Positions 26,267 through 35,090 of a DNA stretch of 64,000 nucleotides are shown here, one piece after another. Every line of letters starts with the position of its first letter. Within the stretch, counting starts at the first letter, position 1. The notes beneath the pieces were generated by a model. It worked only from the letters and a program-made list of their open reading frames with translations, ran no database searches and had not been told where the DNA came from. The stretch is from Bradyrhizobium betae (GTDB taxonomy: Bacteria; Pseudomonadota; Alphaproteobacteria; Rhizobiales; Xanthobacteraceae). Made by a program: the position numbers and the translations under genes. The stretch covers positions 1 through 64,000 of the forward strand of contig NZ_MZXW01000029.1 of the NCBI RefSeq assembly GCF_004123905.1. The letters are read 5' to 3'.

Positions 26267-27526
26267 TCAGGCGACGCGTTCCTCGCGCCTCCCTGATGCC
26301 AGGACGATCGCGCCTTCTTTTTCGAGCGCTTCGATCTGCTTCTGGTCGAACCCGTATTCGGCCAGCACCTCGCTCGTATGCTCACCGTAGACCGGCGCGC
26401 CCGTGCGCACTTTGCCTGGGGTCTCCGAAAACTTGACGGGAAGACCGATCGTCTTGACGGGACCGAGCGTGGAGTGCTCGACCTCGACGACCATCTCGCG
26501 CGCTAGCGTCTGCGGATCGCTCAGCGCCTCCAGCATGTCGTGCACGGGTCCGCATGGCACGCCCTTCTCGTCCAGCGCCGCCAGCCAATGCGCCCGCGAC
26601 TTCGTGCGGAAGCGCTCGCTCAGGACGGCTTCGAGCTCCTTCAGATTGGCCATGCGGTCGGCCCCGTTGACGAAGCGCGGATCGCCGGCGAGTTCGCTGG
26701 CGCCGAGCGCCTCCAGCATCAACAGCCAGTGCTTCTTGTTGGCGCCGCCGACCACGAGCCAGCCGTCAGAGGCCTCGAAGGCCTGATATGGCGCGTTGAG
26801 CGGATGGGCCGAGCCCATTGCGCGTGGCGCGGTGCCCGCGGCCAGTGCGATGGTGGACTGCCAGTAGGTCTGCACCAGGGCGGCCTCATAGAGCGAGGTC
26901 TCGACCCACTGCCCTTCGCCGGTCTTGAGGCGGTGCGTGTAGGCGGCGAGGATGCCCATGCTCGCGAGCAGGCCGGCGGTGATGTCGGACAGCGGTGGGC
27001 CACATTTGACGGGCGGGCCGTCGGGGCGTTCGCCGGTAAAGCTCATGATGCCGCTCATGGCCTGCGCGACGAGGTCAAATCCCCTGCGGTCCTTGTAGGG
27101 ACCGGTGCGGCCGAAGCCGGACAGCGAGCAATAGATCAGCGCCGGATGCTGCTTGTGCAGCGCTTCATAGCCGAAGCCGAGCCGCTCCATGGCGCCCGGC
27201 GCAAAATTCTCGACCAGCACGTCGGCGGTCGCGATCAGCCGCCGCAACACCTGCTTGCCGCCGTCGGTCTTGAGGTCCAGCACGATGCCACGCTTGTTGC
27301 GGTTCATCATCAGGAAAGAGGCCGCCTCGTCACCGATCTTCGGCGGCACGGAATGGCGGGTGTCGTCGCCGTTCGGCGATTTCTCGATCTTGATGACGTC
27401 GGCGCCCATGTCGGCGAGCATCAGGGTGCAGGTCGGTCCCGCCATGACATGGGTGAGATCGACGACCTTGAGGCCGGCGAGCGGGCCTGCGCGGCGGGAG
27501 GTGGGTTGCGATCGATCGCTTTGCAT
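26267..27526 (-). CDS. CaiB/BaiF family (class III) CoA-transferase
   Basis: The 419-residue protein shows the class III CoA-transferase features: DLTHVMAGPTCTLMLADMGADVIKIE near the N-terminus, NRNKRGIVLDLK, VENFAPGAMERLG and RRGFDLVAQAMSG. These enzymes move CoA between carboxylic acids (e.g. succinyl-CoA as donor). The gene lies nine bases downstream of the enoyl-CoA hydratase gene and upstream of tctC, so the imported acid is probably activated here. The exact acid cannot be inferred. Confidence 0.92.
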   Translation of the reverse strand: MQSDRSQPTSRRAGPLAGLKVVDLTHVMAGPTCTLMLADMGADVIKIEKSPNGDDTRHSVPPKIGDEAASFLMMNRNKRGIVLDLKTDGGKQVLRRLIATADVLVENFAPGAMERLGFGYEALHKQHPALIYCSLSGFGRTGPYKDRRGFDLVAQAMSGIMSFTGERPDGPPVKCGPPLSDITAGLLASMGILAAYTHRLKTGEGQWVETSLYEAALVQTYWQSTIALAAGTAPRAMGSAHPLNAPYQAFEASDGWLVVGGANKKHWLLMLEALGASELAGDPRFVNGADRMANLKELEAVLSERFRTKSRAHWLAALDEKGVPCGPVHDMLEALSDPQTLAREMVVEVEHSTLGPVKTIGLPVKFSETPGKVRTGAPVYGEHTSEVLAEYGFDQKQIEALEKEGAIVLASGRREERVA

Positions 27527-27535
27527 CGGGGCGTC

Positions 27536-28330
27536 CTATTGGCCGCGCCATTGCGGGGCGCGCTTGTTGAGGAAAGCATCGAGCCCTTCGCGAAAATCCT
27601 GGCTCGTGTAGCACAGCAGGATGAGGTCTTCGCCCTCCTCCCGCGTCAGCCGCCTTTGCAGGCGGGCCACCGCCTGCTTGGTGGCGGTCAGTGTCAGCGG
27701 GGCGTGGCTGGCCAAGAGCCGGGCGACCTCGTCGGCGCGCTTGTCCAGCGCTGCAAGATCATCGACGACCTCGCCGAGCAGCCCGACACTGGCGGCCTCT
27801 GCGGCCTCGACGAGACGCGCAGTGAAAATCAGATCCTTGACGCGCGCCGCACCAATGAGCGCGGTGAGACGGCTGACATTGGACATCGACAGGCAATTGC
27901 CGAGGGTGCGTGCGATCGGAAAGCCAATCTTCGTGCTTGCCGTGCCGATACGCAGGTCGCAGGCGGCGGCAATCCCCGCCCCGCCCCCGGTGCAGAACCC
28001 GTTGATCGCCGCGATGGTCGGCACCCGACACTGCTCGAGTGTGGTGAGCACCCGGTCGATCCGGTTCTCGTAGTCGATCGCATCTTGCGGCGTCTTGAAC
28101 TCGCGGAACTGATTGATGTCGGTGCCCGAGGCGAAGGCTTTGTCGCCGGCCCCGCGCAGCACAAGGACCTTGAGCGAACGATCGTCGTTGGCCTCTTCGC
28201 AAATGGCTGCGAGCCGCTCGTACATGGCGAAAGTGAAAGCGTTGCGGGCCTGCGGGCGGTTGAAGGTGATCCAACCGATGCCGTTCCTGCATTCAAAAAC
28301 GAGGTCTTCCGCCTCTGCAGCCTGGTCCAT
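27536..28330 (-). CDS. Enoyl-CoA hydratase/isomerase family protein
   Basis: The 264-residue crotonase-fold protein has ITFNRPQARNAF near the N-terminus, the oxyanion-hole region VLRGAGDKAFASGTDINQF and NGFCTGGGAGIAAACDLRI. In classical hydratases a Glu follows this last motif; the residue context here is slightly different, so hydration is likely but hydrolase or isomerase activity is possible. It is the first gene of the catabolic operon, with two palindromic operator-like sites in its promoter shared with gntR. Confidence 0.9.
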   Translation of the reverse strand: MDQAAEAEDLVFECRNGIGWITFNRPQARNAFTFAMYERLAAICEEANDDRSLKVLVLRGAGDKAFASGTDINQFREFKTPQDAIDYENRIDRVLTTLEQCRVPTIAAINGFCTGGGAGIAAACDLRIGTASTKIGFPIARTLGNCLSMSNVSRLTALIGAARVKDLIFTARLVEAAEAASVGLLGEVVDDLAALDKRADEVARLLASHAPLTLTATKQAVARLQRRLTREEGEDLILLCYTSQDFREGLDAFLNKRAPQWRGQ

Positions 28331-28355
28331 TTCCTATATTCCCTGTGTTTTTTAC

Positions 28356-28373
28356 ATTTTTGAATGCAAAAAT
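28356..28373. promoter_or_regulatory. GntR-type operator, site 1
   Basis: ATTTTTG and CAAAAAT flank a 4-base centre (AATG), giving an 18-base palindrome 26 bases upstream of the hydratase start. FCD-type GntR regulators bind TTG-N4-CAA-like palindromes. The same core recurs at 28420. Confidence 0.65.
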
Positions 28374-28419
28374 TTGGATTTTCAAGCTACAATCTTTGTT
28401 CCTTCGCTGATTAATTCGC

Positions 28420-28433
28420 TTTTGAATGCAAAA
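28420..28433. promoter_or_regulatory. GntR-type operator, site 2
   Basis: TTTTG-AATG-CAAAA at 28420-28433 repeats the core of site 1, including the same central AATG. The centres are 62 bases apart, about six helical turns, and the site lies 13 bases upstream of the gntR ATG. This arrangement suits looping and autoregulation. Confidence 0.65.
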
Positions 28434-28446
28434 TAGAGATTGACCC

Positions 28447-29112
28447 ATGCTTCATGAGGAGGTCGTCGGCCGCATCCGCGCCATTCTGCTCGACGGCGAA
28501 ATTCCGCCGGGCGCGCGCATTCCCGAGCGCGAGCTGTGCGAGCGGCTCGAGATCTCGCGCACGCCGCTGCGCGAGGCGCTCAAGGTACTCGCCGCCGAGG
28601 GCCTCGTGCAGCTCCTGCCCCACCGCGGCTCGCGCGCGGCAAAGCTGACCGACAAGGACATGCGCGACCTCTTTGAGGTCTGCCAGGGTCTGGAGGCGCT
28701 GGCCGGCGAACTCGCCTGCGAGCGCATCACCGACGTCGAGATCGGCGCCATCGCCGCCGCGCATGAGGAGATGGTGCGGCACTATCGCGACGGCGATCTG
28801 ATCCAGTACTACCGCGGCAACCGCGCCATTCACGAAGGCATCGTCGCAGCCGCCGGCAATCCCGCGCTGACTGGGCTCTACGCCTCCGTGACCGCGCGCA
28901 TCCGCCGCGCGCGCTACGTGACGCCGATGACGCCGCAGCGCTGGGCGTTCGCCGTCAGCGAGCACGAAGCGATCCTCAACGCGCTGCAGCGGCGCGACGG
29001 CGCCGGCCTGTCGCACATCCTGCGTGCGCATCTGCGCCACAAGCGCGAAGAGGTTTTGCAGGCAGGCTTTGCGGAGGCGGAAGCAAACGACCTCGCACTG
29101 CGGATCGCGTGA
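28447..29112 (+). CDS. GntR family regulator (FCD/FadR type)
   Basis: The 221-residue protein has an N-terminal winged helix (RIPERELCERLEISRTPLREALKVLAAEGLVQLLPHRGSRAAKLTD) and an all-helical FCD ligand domain with candidate metal-binding His residues (FHEGI-like NRAIHEGIVAAAGN, RHKREEVLQ). It probably represses the divergent hydratase-CoA transferase-TTT-pdxA-like unit and binds a carboxylate or acyl-CoA inducer. The operator palindromes between the two genes support that. Confidence 0.9.
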   Translation: MLHEEVVGRIRAILLDGEIPPGARIPERELCERLEISRTPLREALKVLAAEGLVQLLPHRGSRAAKLTDKDMRDLFEVCQGLEALAGELACERITDVEIGAIAAAHEEMVRHYRDGDLIQYYRGNRAIHEGIVAAAGNPALTGLYASVTARIRRARYVTPMTPQRWAFAVSEHEAILNALQRRDGAGLSHILRAHLRHKREEVLQAGFAEAEANDLALRIA

Positions 29113-29221
29113 GATTGCGGACGACCGCTGTCAGCGCAGCTCGAAGTTCGTGCAGTGGAATACGCGCGTCGTGACGTAAGCGCGACTGCACATCATGGTG
29201 TCAGCGAACACAATCGTGACA

Positions 29222-29262
29222 CAATCATCGATTGTTTTCGACGTAACCTGCAAGTCGAAAAC
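29222..29262. promoter_or_regulatory. Inverted repeats upstream of the MBL-fold gene
   Basis: GTTTTCGAC (29234-29242) and GTCGAAAAC (29254-29262) form a perfect 9-base inverted repeat with an 11-base spacer. CAATC-ATC-GATTG (29222-29234) overlaps its left edge. They lie 110-150 bases upstream of the hydrolase start and could be an operator or a short-lived RNA hairpin. Confidence 0.45.
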
Positions 29263-29374
29263 CAATTCCACTTGCGAGCTTGTCTGAACCGGCGCAGCAT
29301 CGCTGCGCAGGCCTCAGGGCCGAATATCACGCGCGAAAAATCGTGCGGATCAAAACAGAAAATGGAGGAAACGC

Positions 29375-30346
29375 ATGACGCTCAATGTCTCACGTCGATC
29401 CCTGCTCTCGCTTGGCGCAGGATTCGGCGCCAGCGCAATGCTCGGCAGCAGTGCGCTCGCACGCGCGCCCAAGCTCGGCACCCAGACGCCCTACTGGCAC
29501 CGCTTCGTTCTCGGCGATGCCGAAGTCACCATCGTGTCCGACGGCCCGCTTCCGCTTGGCGATCCCTCCGGCACCTTCACCGGCGTTCCCAAGGAAGAAG
29601 TGAAGAAGATGCTCGCCGACAATTTCCTGTCGCCGGACAATGTCGTGCTCGAGCAGAACTCGCCGATCGTGAACACCGGCGACAAGCTGATCCTGTTCGA
29701 CACCGGCATGGGCACCTCCAAGATGTTCGGCCCGACCACCGGCCGGCAGCAGAAGAGCATGACCGAAGCCGGCATCAAGCGGGAGGACATCGACGCCGTG
29801 GTCTGCTCGCATGCCCATATCGACCACATCGGGGGCATCGTGGACGACGGCGGCAAGCCGCTGTTCCCGAACGCGCAGATCTACATCTCCCAGACCGATT
29901 TCGACTTCTGGACCGACGAAGGCAAGCTGGGCAGCCCGGCCAAGGATTTTGTGGTTCACGCCCGCAAGAACCTGCTGCCGGTCCGCGACCGCATCAAGTT
30001 CTTCAAGGATGGAGAGGAATTCCTGCCCGGCGTGCAGGCAATCGCGGCGCCCGGTCACACCGTCGGCCACACCATCTTCATGGTCTCGTCAGCCGGCAAG
30101 TCGTTCGCCTTCCTCGGCGATCTCTCGCACCATGCCGTGCTGCTGCTGGAGCGCCCCCGGATGGAATTCTCCTACGACACAGACCCGAAGCAGGCGGCGG
30201 AGTCGCGTGTCAAACTGCTGACCATGCTTGCGGCCAACAAGATTCCGGTGATGTCCTATCACTTTGCCTGGCCGGGCTACGGCCATGTCGCCAAGGCCGG
30301 CGACGGGTTTCACTACTATCCCGAACCGATGCAGATGACGTTGTAG
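29375..30346 (+). CDS. Exported MBL-fold metallo-hydrolase
   Basis: The 323-residue protein has a Tat-like signal peptide (SRRSLLSLGAGFGASAMLGSSALA) and the beta-lactamase-fold zinc motif H-x-H-x-D-H in SHAHIDHIGG (about residue 145), then APGHTVGH and FLGDLSHH with further ligands. The activity may be lactonase- or hydrolase-like; substrate is unknown. GGAGGAAACGC upstream fixes the ATG. It stands beyond gntR, on the same strand, about 260 bases apart with its own inverted repeats. Confidence 0.85.
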   Translation: MTLNVSRRSLLSLGAGFGASAMLGSSALARAPKLGTQTPYWHRFVLGDAEVTIVSDGPLPLGDPSGTFTGVPKEEVKKMLADNFLSPDNVVLEQNSPIVNTGDKLILFDTGMGTSKMFGPTTGRQQKSMTEAGIKREDIDAVVCSHAHIDHIGGIVDDGGKPLFPNAQIYISQTDFDFWTDEGKLGSPAKDFVVHARKNLLPVRDRIKFFKDGEEFLPGVQAIAAPGHTVGHTIFMVSSAGKSFAFLGDLSHHAVLLLERPRMEFSYDTDPKQAAESRVKLLTMLAANKIPVMSYHFAWPGYGHVAKAGDGFHYYPEPMQMTL

Positions 30347-30410
30347 GCCTCAGGATCAGTCCGGGCGGCCACATGTGCTGCCCGGACTGCCGGCTCAGCC
30401 TGAGCGGCGA

Positions 30411-31130
30411 TCAGCACCCGAGCTTGTCGGCGACCCCGCCAAAATCCTTGGCGACGATGTCCCAATCGCCGGTCGCTTCGAAATCGATCTTCTGCAGCGG
30501 ACCGTACTCGGTCGGCCGCGCCACGAAGGCGGTCTTCAGGCCATAGCTCTGCGCGGCCTTCAGGTCGTAATTGTGCGCGGCGACCATCATCACCTGTTCG
30601 GGCTTCAGGCTGAGCAGCCGCGCGGCGCCGAGATAGGTTTCGGGATCGGGCTTGTAGTGCTCGAACAGCTCGGCCGACATGATGAGGTCCCAGGGGAGGC
30701 CTGCAAACTTCGCCATGTTGGTGAGCAGCGCGACGTTGCCGTTCGACAGCGGCGAGATCACGAATTTTGTCTTCAGCCGCGTGAGCCCCGCGACGCTGTC
30801 GGGCCAGGGATTGAGGCGGTGCCAGCCCTTGGTGAGGTGGTCGAGATCGGCTTCGGTGAGACCCTTGATCGCGAACTGCGCGACCAGCTTTTCCAGCGAG
30901 CGGCGATGTAGATCGTCGAGCATGACGTAGCCGTTCTGCGGGTTCTTGCGCACCTCGTCCATCGAGGCCGAATAGACCGCGCGCCAGCCGTCGACCAAGG
31001 CGGTCCAGTCGGCGCTGATGCCCCGGCCCTTCCCCCACCACATGAAGTCGGTGATCAGGCTGGTGCGCCAGTCCACGACCGTGCCGAACACGTCGAAGAC
31101 GAGGGCTTTGACGGCGGAGAGATCGGACAT
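30411..31130 (-). CDS. Haloacid dehalogenase, type II (HAD superfamily)
   Basis: The 239-residue protein has the HAD nucleophile motif FDVFGTVVDW near the N-terminus, PLSNGN, HYKPDPETY with the motif III Lys, and AAHNYDL with the late Asp. FDVFGT and SNGN are typical of (S)-2-haloacid dehalogenases, which hydrolyse L-2-haloalkanoates to hydroxyacids. Many genome-annotated members have other or unknown substrates. It is downstream of glpX on the same strand, separated by a hairpin repeat. Confidence 0.86.
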   Translation of the reverse strand: MSDLSAVKALVFDVFGTVVDWRTSLITDFMWWGKGRGISADWTALVDGWRAVYSASMDEVRKNPQNGYVMLDDLHRRSLEKLVAQFAIKGLTEADLDHLTKGWHRLNPWPDSVAGLTRLKTKFVISPLSNGNVALLTNMAKFAGLPWDLIMSAELFEHYKPDPETYLGAARLLSLKPEQVMMVAAHNYDLKAAQSYGLKTAFVARPTEYGPLQKIDFEATGDWDIVAKDFGGVADKLGC

Positions 31131-31160
31131 GGGCGCTTCCCCGAATGTTGTTGTTCTTGC

Positions 31161-31199
31161 TCATTCCGGGATGCGTCGCGAGACGCAGGCCCGGAATGA
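31161..31199. repeat. Short REP-like palindrome
   Basis: TCATTCCGGG (31161-31170) and CCCGGAATGA (31190-31199) are perfect inverted arms, with an inner GCGTC/GACGC stem. It lies between the haloacid dehalogenase start and the glpX stop. Similar palindromes beginning with CATTCCGGG are frequent in intergenic DNA of this group by my recollection. Confidence 0.7.
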
Positions 31200-31215
31200 G
31201 GTCGCGTGTCGTGAC

Positions 31216-32217
31216 CTAATCCAGATGGAATTTCGCGAGCTCGCGGTGCTCGGCCTTGATGTAGCGCACGGTACCGGTCACGGAGCGCATCACCACCGTC
31301 TCGGTCTCGATCACGCCGTCCTTGCGGAACTTGACGCCGGAGAGCAGCGAGCCCGTGGTAACACCGGTGGCGGCGAACAGGCAGTCGCCGCGCGCCATGT
31401 CCTCGATCCCGTAGATCATCTTGGGATCGTTGACGCCCATCTTGGCGGCGCGCTCGCGCTTCTCGTCGGAGTCGAGGATCAGGCGGCACTGCATCTGGCC
31501 GCCGATGCAGCGCAGCGCCACGGCGGCGAGCACGCCTTCCGGCGCACCGCCGGTGCCGAGATACATGTCGACGCCGGTATTGTCGGGGTCGGCGCAGTGG
31601 ATCACGCCGGCAACGTCGCCGTCGGTGATCAGGCGCACGGCCGCGCCCGTCGAGCGCACGCTCTCGATGATGCTGGCATGGCGCGGACGGTCGAGCACGA
31701 GAACGGTGATCCCTTCGGCCTTGACGCCCTTGGCCTTGGCGAGGCGGCGGACGTTGTCGGCAGGGCTCGCATCGAGATCGACGACGCCCTTGTCATAGCC
31801 CGGCCCGATCGCGAGCTTCTGCATATAGACGTCGGGGGCGTGCAGCAACGTGCCGCCGTCGGCCATCGCCATGGTGGCAATCGAGCCCGGCATGTTCTTG
31901 GCGCACAGCGTGGTGCCTTCGAGCGGGTCGACCGCGATGTCGACCTCAGGGCCGGCGTTCATGCCAACCTTCTCGCCGATGAAGAGCATCGGCGCCTCGT
32001 CGCGCTCGCCCTCGCCGATCACGATGGTGCCCTGGATCGGCAGCTTGTTGAGCTCGCGCCGCATGGCGTCCACCGCGGCCTGGTCGGCCGCCTTCTCCTG
32101 CCCGTGCCCGCGCAACCGCGCCGAGGACACCGCCGCCCGCTCCGTCACCCGCACGATCTCCAGCGTGAGGATGCGCTCGAGCAACGCTTGCGGCGGGACT
32201 GAAATATGGGTCGACAT
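31216..32217 (-). CDS. glpX: Class II fructose-1,6-bisphosphatase (GlpX)
   Basis: The 333-residue protein catalyses hydrolysis of fructose 1,6-bisphosphate in gluconeogenesis and the Calvin cycle. Motifs include GEGERDEAPMLFIGE, DIAVDPLEGTTLCA with the metal-binding Asp, Glu pair, and LGTGGAPEGVLAAVALRCIGGQM. AAGGAG lies directly upstream of the ATG at 32217. It sits 92 bases downstream of the homoserine dehydrogenase gene in the same direction, an order common in Rhizobiales, so co-transcription is likely. Confidence 0.95.
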   Translation of the reverse strand: MSTHISVPPQALLERILTLEIVRVTERAAVSSARLRGHGQEKAADQAAVDAMRRELNKLPIQGTIVIGEGERDEAPMLFIGEKVGMNAGPEVDIAVDPLEGTTLCAKNMPGSIATMAMADGGTLLHAPDVYMQKLAIGPGYDKGVVDLDASPADNVRRLAKAKGVKAEGITVLVLDRPRHASIIESVRSTGAAVRLITDGDVAGVIHCADPDNTGVDMYLGTGGAPEGVLAAVALRCIGGQMQCRLILDSDEKRERAAKMGVNDPKMIYGIEDMARGDCLFAATGVTTGSLLSGVKFRKDGVIETETVVMRSVTGTVRYIKAEHRELAKFHLD

Positions 32218-32309
32218 CGGCTAACTCCTTCGAAACAGTTTGGGACGGACATCTCCGTCCGCATCAACTCGTAACACCCACAGTTCGTTCGAACCGTGTC
32301 ATTGCATGC

Positions 32310-33626
32310 TCAGTTCTTCTCGATCCTGATGACCTGCGGCCGTCCGCTGATCACTTTGTCCTTCTGCACGGCGGCGAGCGCGCGGCGCACCGCGTCCTCG
32401 TGCGTGGCATAGGTGATCAGGATCACGGGCACGGGCACCGCCTTGCCATCTGCGGGCGCAGCGCCGCCATTGGGATGACGCTGCACGATCGACTCGATCG
32501 AAATCTTCTGCTCGGCGAGCCGGGTCGCGATCCGAGCCGCGGTGCCCGGGAAATCGCGCGCCAGGAGGCGGATGTAGTAGCCGCCTTCATGCCGCTCCAT
32601 CGGCGCCTTCTTGGTGTCGCGCAGATGCGAGATCGGCCGACCGAACGGATTGGCGCGGATGCCGCGCGCAACATCCGCAATGTCGGCGACGACGGCGGAT
32701 GCGGTTGCAGCACCGCCGGCGCCGGGACCGACCAGCGTGATCGGCGGGATGCCCTCGCCATCGATCGTGACCGCATTGGTGACACCCATCACCTGCGCGA
32801 TCGAGGAGGATTTTGGAACCATGGTCGGATGCACGCGCTGCTCGATGCCCTTGGCGGTGCGCACGGCAACGCCGAGCAGCTTGAGCCGGTAACCGAGATC
32901 GTCAGCGGCGCGCAGATCTTCCGGCGCGATGGAGGAGATACCTTCGACATACACCGCGCTTTGAGCAACTTTCGTGCCGAAAGCGAGGCTGGCGAGAATG
33001 GCCAGCTTTTGCGCCGTGTCGTGGCCGTCGACGTCGAAGGACGGGTTGGCCTCGGCATAGCCGAGCCGCTGCGCATCCTTGAGGCATTCGGCGAAGGACA
33101 GGCCCTCCTGCTCCATCCGGGTCAGGATGTAATTGCAGGTGCCGTTGAGGATGCCGTAGACGCGGTTGATGCCGGTTCCGGCAAGGCCTTCGCGTAACGT
33201 CTTGATGACAGGGATCGCCGCACCGACCGCTGCCTCGAAATTCAGCGCGCCGCCGTGCTTTTCGGCGGCCTTTGCAAGCTTCAAACCGTGCTTGGCCAGC
33301 AGCGCCTTATTGGCGGTGACGACCGATTTGCCGCCGTTGAGCGCGGCTTCGACCGCCGACAACGCGGGATCGCCGGCGCCGCCCATCAGCTCGACGAAGC
33401 AGTCGACCTCGGGATGCGTGGCCAGCACCATCGGGTCCTTCACCCATTCGACGCCGCGCAGATCGATGCTGCGCTTCTTGGCCTTCGAGCGCGCGGTGAC
33501 GGCGACGACGCGAATGCCGCGACCGCTGCGGCCAGCGAGCACGCGGGCCTGCGTTTCAATCAAACGGACGACTTCGGCACCCACGGTGCCGAGCCCCGCT
33601 ATGCCCACTTTCAGGGGTGCAACCAT
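32310..33626 (-). CDS. hom: Homoserine dehydrogenase
   Basis: The 438-residue enzyme reduces aspartate semialdehyde to homoserine with NAD(P)H, leading to Thr and Met. It has an N-terminal Rossmann motif (VGIAGLGTVGAEVVRL), the catalytic domain (NGTCNYILTRMEQEG, GYAEANPSFDVDGHDTAQKLAIL) and a C-terminal ACT domain (YYIRLLARDFPGTAARIATRLAEQ) that allows feedback control. It is 28 bases downstream of the aminotransferase gene and upstream of glpX. Confidence 0.95.
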   Translation of the reverse strand: MVAPLKVGIAGLGTVGAEVVRLIETQARVLAGRSGRGIRVVAVTARSKAKKRSIDLRGVEWVKDPMVLATHPEVDCFVELMGGAGDPALSAVEAALNGGKSVVTANKALLAKHGLKLAKAAEKHGGALNFEAAVGAAIPVIKTLREGLAGTGINRVYGILNGTCNYILTRMEQEGLSFAECLKDAQRLGYAEANPSFDVDGHDTAQKLAILASLAFGTKVAQSAVYVEGISSIAPEDLRAADDLGYRLKLLGVAVRTAKGIEQRVHPTMVPKSSSIAQVMGVTNAVTIDGEGIPPITLVGPGAGGAATASAVVADIADVARGIRANPFGRPISHLRDTKKAPMERHEGGYYIRLLARDFPGTAARIATRLAEQKISIESIVQRHPNGGAAPADGKAVPVPVILITYATHEDAVRRALAAVQKDKVISGRPQVIRIEKN

Positions 33627-33654
33627 GATGCTTTAGTGAACCTGCAGAAGAGAA

Positions 33655-34875
33655 TTAGCGCCGGTTGGCGAGCGGAACGACGTTGTGCAACGTTTCGATG
33701 CCGCTTTCAAGGAAGCGGCGCACGCCGCGCGCGGCTTGCCTGATCCGTTGCTCGTTTTCCACCATGGCGATGCGGACATATCCTTCGCCATGCTCGCCGA
33801 AGCCGACGCCAGGCGACACCGCGACACCGGATTTTTCCACCATCAGGGTCGCGAACTGCATGCTGCCGACGCTGCGAAAGGCCTCCGGCAGCGGCACCCA
33901 GGCGAACATCGAGGCTTCCGGCGGCGGGATCTCCCAGCCGGCCCGGCCGAACGATTCCACCAGCGCGTCGCGGCGCTTGCGATAGGTGTCGCGCATCTCC
34001 TTGATGCAATCGTCGGGCCCGTTCAGCGCCGCGGTCGCGGCGACCTGAACCGGCGTGAAGGCGCCGTAGTCGAGATAGGATTTGACGCGGGCGAGTGCCG
34101 CGATCACGCGGTCGTTGCCGACGGCAAAGCCCATGCGCCAGCCGGCCATCGAATAGGTCTTCGACATCGAGGTGAACTCGACGGTGACATCGATCGCGCC
34201 GGGCACCTGGAGCACCGAGGGCGGCGGGTTGTTCTCGTCGAAATAGACCTCGGCATAAGCGAGATCGGACAGGATCAGGATCTCGTGCTTCTTCGCAAAC
34301 GCGACGAGGTCCTTGTAGAAGTCGAGGCTCGCGACATAGGCGGTCGGGTTCGAGGGGTAGCAGACGACCAGCGCGAGCGGCTTCGGGATCGAATGCACGA
34401 TCGCCCGCTCCGCCGCCTCGAAGAACTCCGGCGTCGGCTCCGAGGGGACCGAGCGGATCACACCGCCTGCCATCAAAAAGCCGAAGGCGTGAATCGGGTA
34501 GCTCGGGTTCGGACAGAGGATGACGTCGCCCGGCGCGGTGATCGCCTGGGCCACGTTGGCAAAGCCCTCCTTGGAGCCGAGCGTCGCCACAACTTGGGTG
34601 TCGGGGTTGAGCTTCACCCCGAAGCGGCGCTCGTAATAGGCGGCCTGGGCCCGGCGTAGGCCAGGGATACCGCGGGAGGCCGAGTAGCGATCTGTTCGCG
34701 GCTTGCCGAGGGTCTCCTTCAGCTTCTCCAGCACATGCGCCGGCGCCGGCAGGTCCGGATTGCCCATGCCGAGGTCGATGATGTCGGCGCCGGCATTCCG
34801 CGCGGCTGCCTTGGCCCGATTGACCTGCTCGAACACGTAAGGCGGAAGGCGGCGGATGCGGTAAAAATCGTCCAT
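33655..34875 (-). CDS. PLP-dependent aminotransferase, class I/II (AlaC/LL-DAP type)
   Basis: The 406-residue fold type I aminotransferase has IIDLGMGNPDLPAP, PSYPIHAFGF, ILSDLAYAEVYF with the PLP-binding Asp/Tyr, and SMSKTYSMAGWRMGF with the Schiff-base Lys. Proteins of this sort are often annotated as LL-diaminopimelate aminotransferase, but the AlaC-like alanine aminotransferase role is equally possible. I chose the ATG at 34875 where homology starts (MDDFYRIRRLPPYVF). It leads an operon with hom and probably glpX. Confidence 0.9.
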   Translation of the reverse strand: MDDFYRIRRLPPYVFEQVNRAKAAARNAGADIIDLGMGNPDLPAPAHVLEKLKETLGKPRTDRYSASRGIPGLRRAQAAYYERRFGVKLNPDTQVVATLGSKEGFANVAQAITAPGDVILCPNPSYPIHAFGFLMAGGVIRSVPSEPTPEFFEAAERAIVHSIPKPLALVVCYPSNPTAYVASLDFYKDLVAFAKKHEILILSDLAYAEVYFDENNPPPSVLQVPGAIDVTVEFTSMSKTYSMAGWRMGFAVGNDRVIAALARVKSYLDYGAFTPVQVAATAALNGPDDCIKEMRDTYRKRRDALVESFGRAGWEIPPPEASMFAWVPLPEAFRSVGSMQFATLMVEKSGVAVSPGVGFGEHGEGYVRIAMVENEQRIRQAARGVRRFLESGIETLHNVVPLANRR

Positions 34876-35090
34876 GGCTCTCTGGGCTCCGGGCAACCGG
34901 TCAGGACAGAATCGACAGGCTACGACGCCCGTCTGAAAGGCAACCGCCCCTTGCGCAAAAACCGCTCAAAATCAATTACTTGGAGCGCATTTCGGCGACA
35001 AGGGCTGAGCACCTTCGCCCTGACTCTCGGCTGAACTGAGGCCTTTTTAGCACGGAGTGGCGAGGGCGCCAGCGATTACCTTGCACCGCG

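Noticed and set aside
26540..28363. A 607-codon plus-strand frame over the CoA-transferase and hydratase genes
   Set aside because: It spans two well-identified genes on the other strand and has no motifs of its own.
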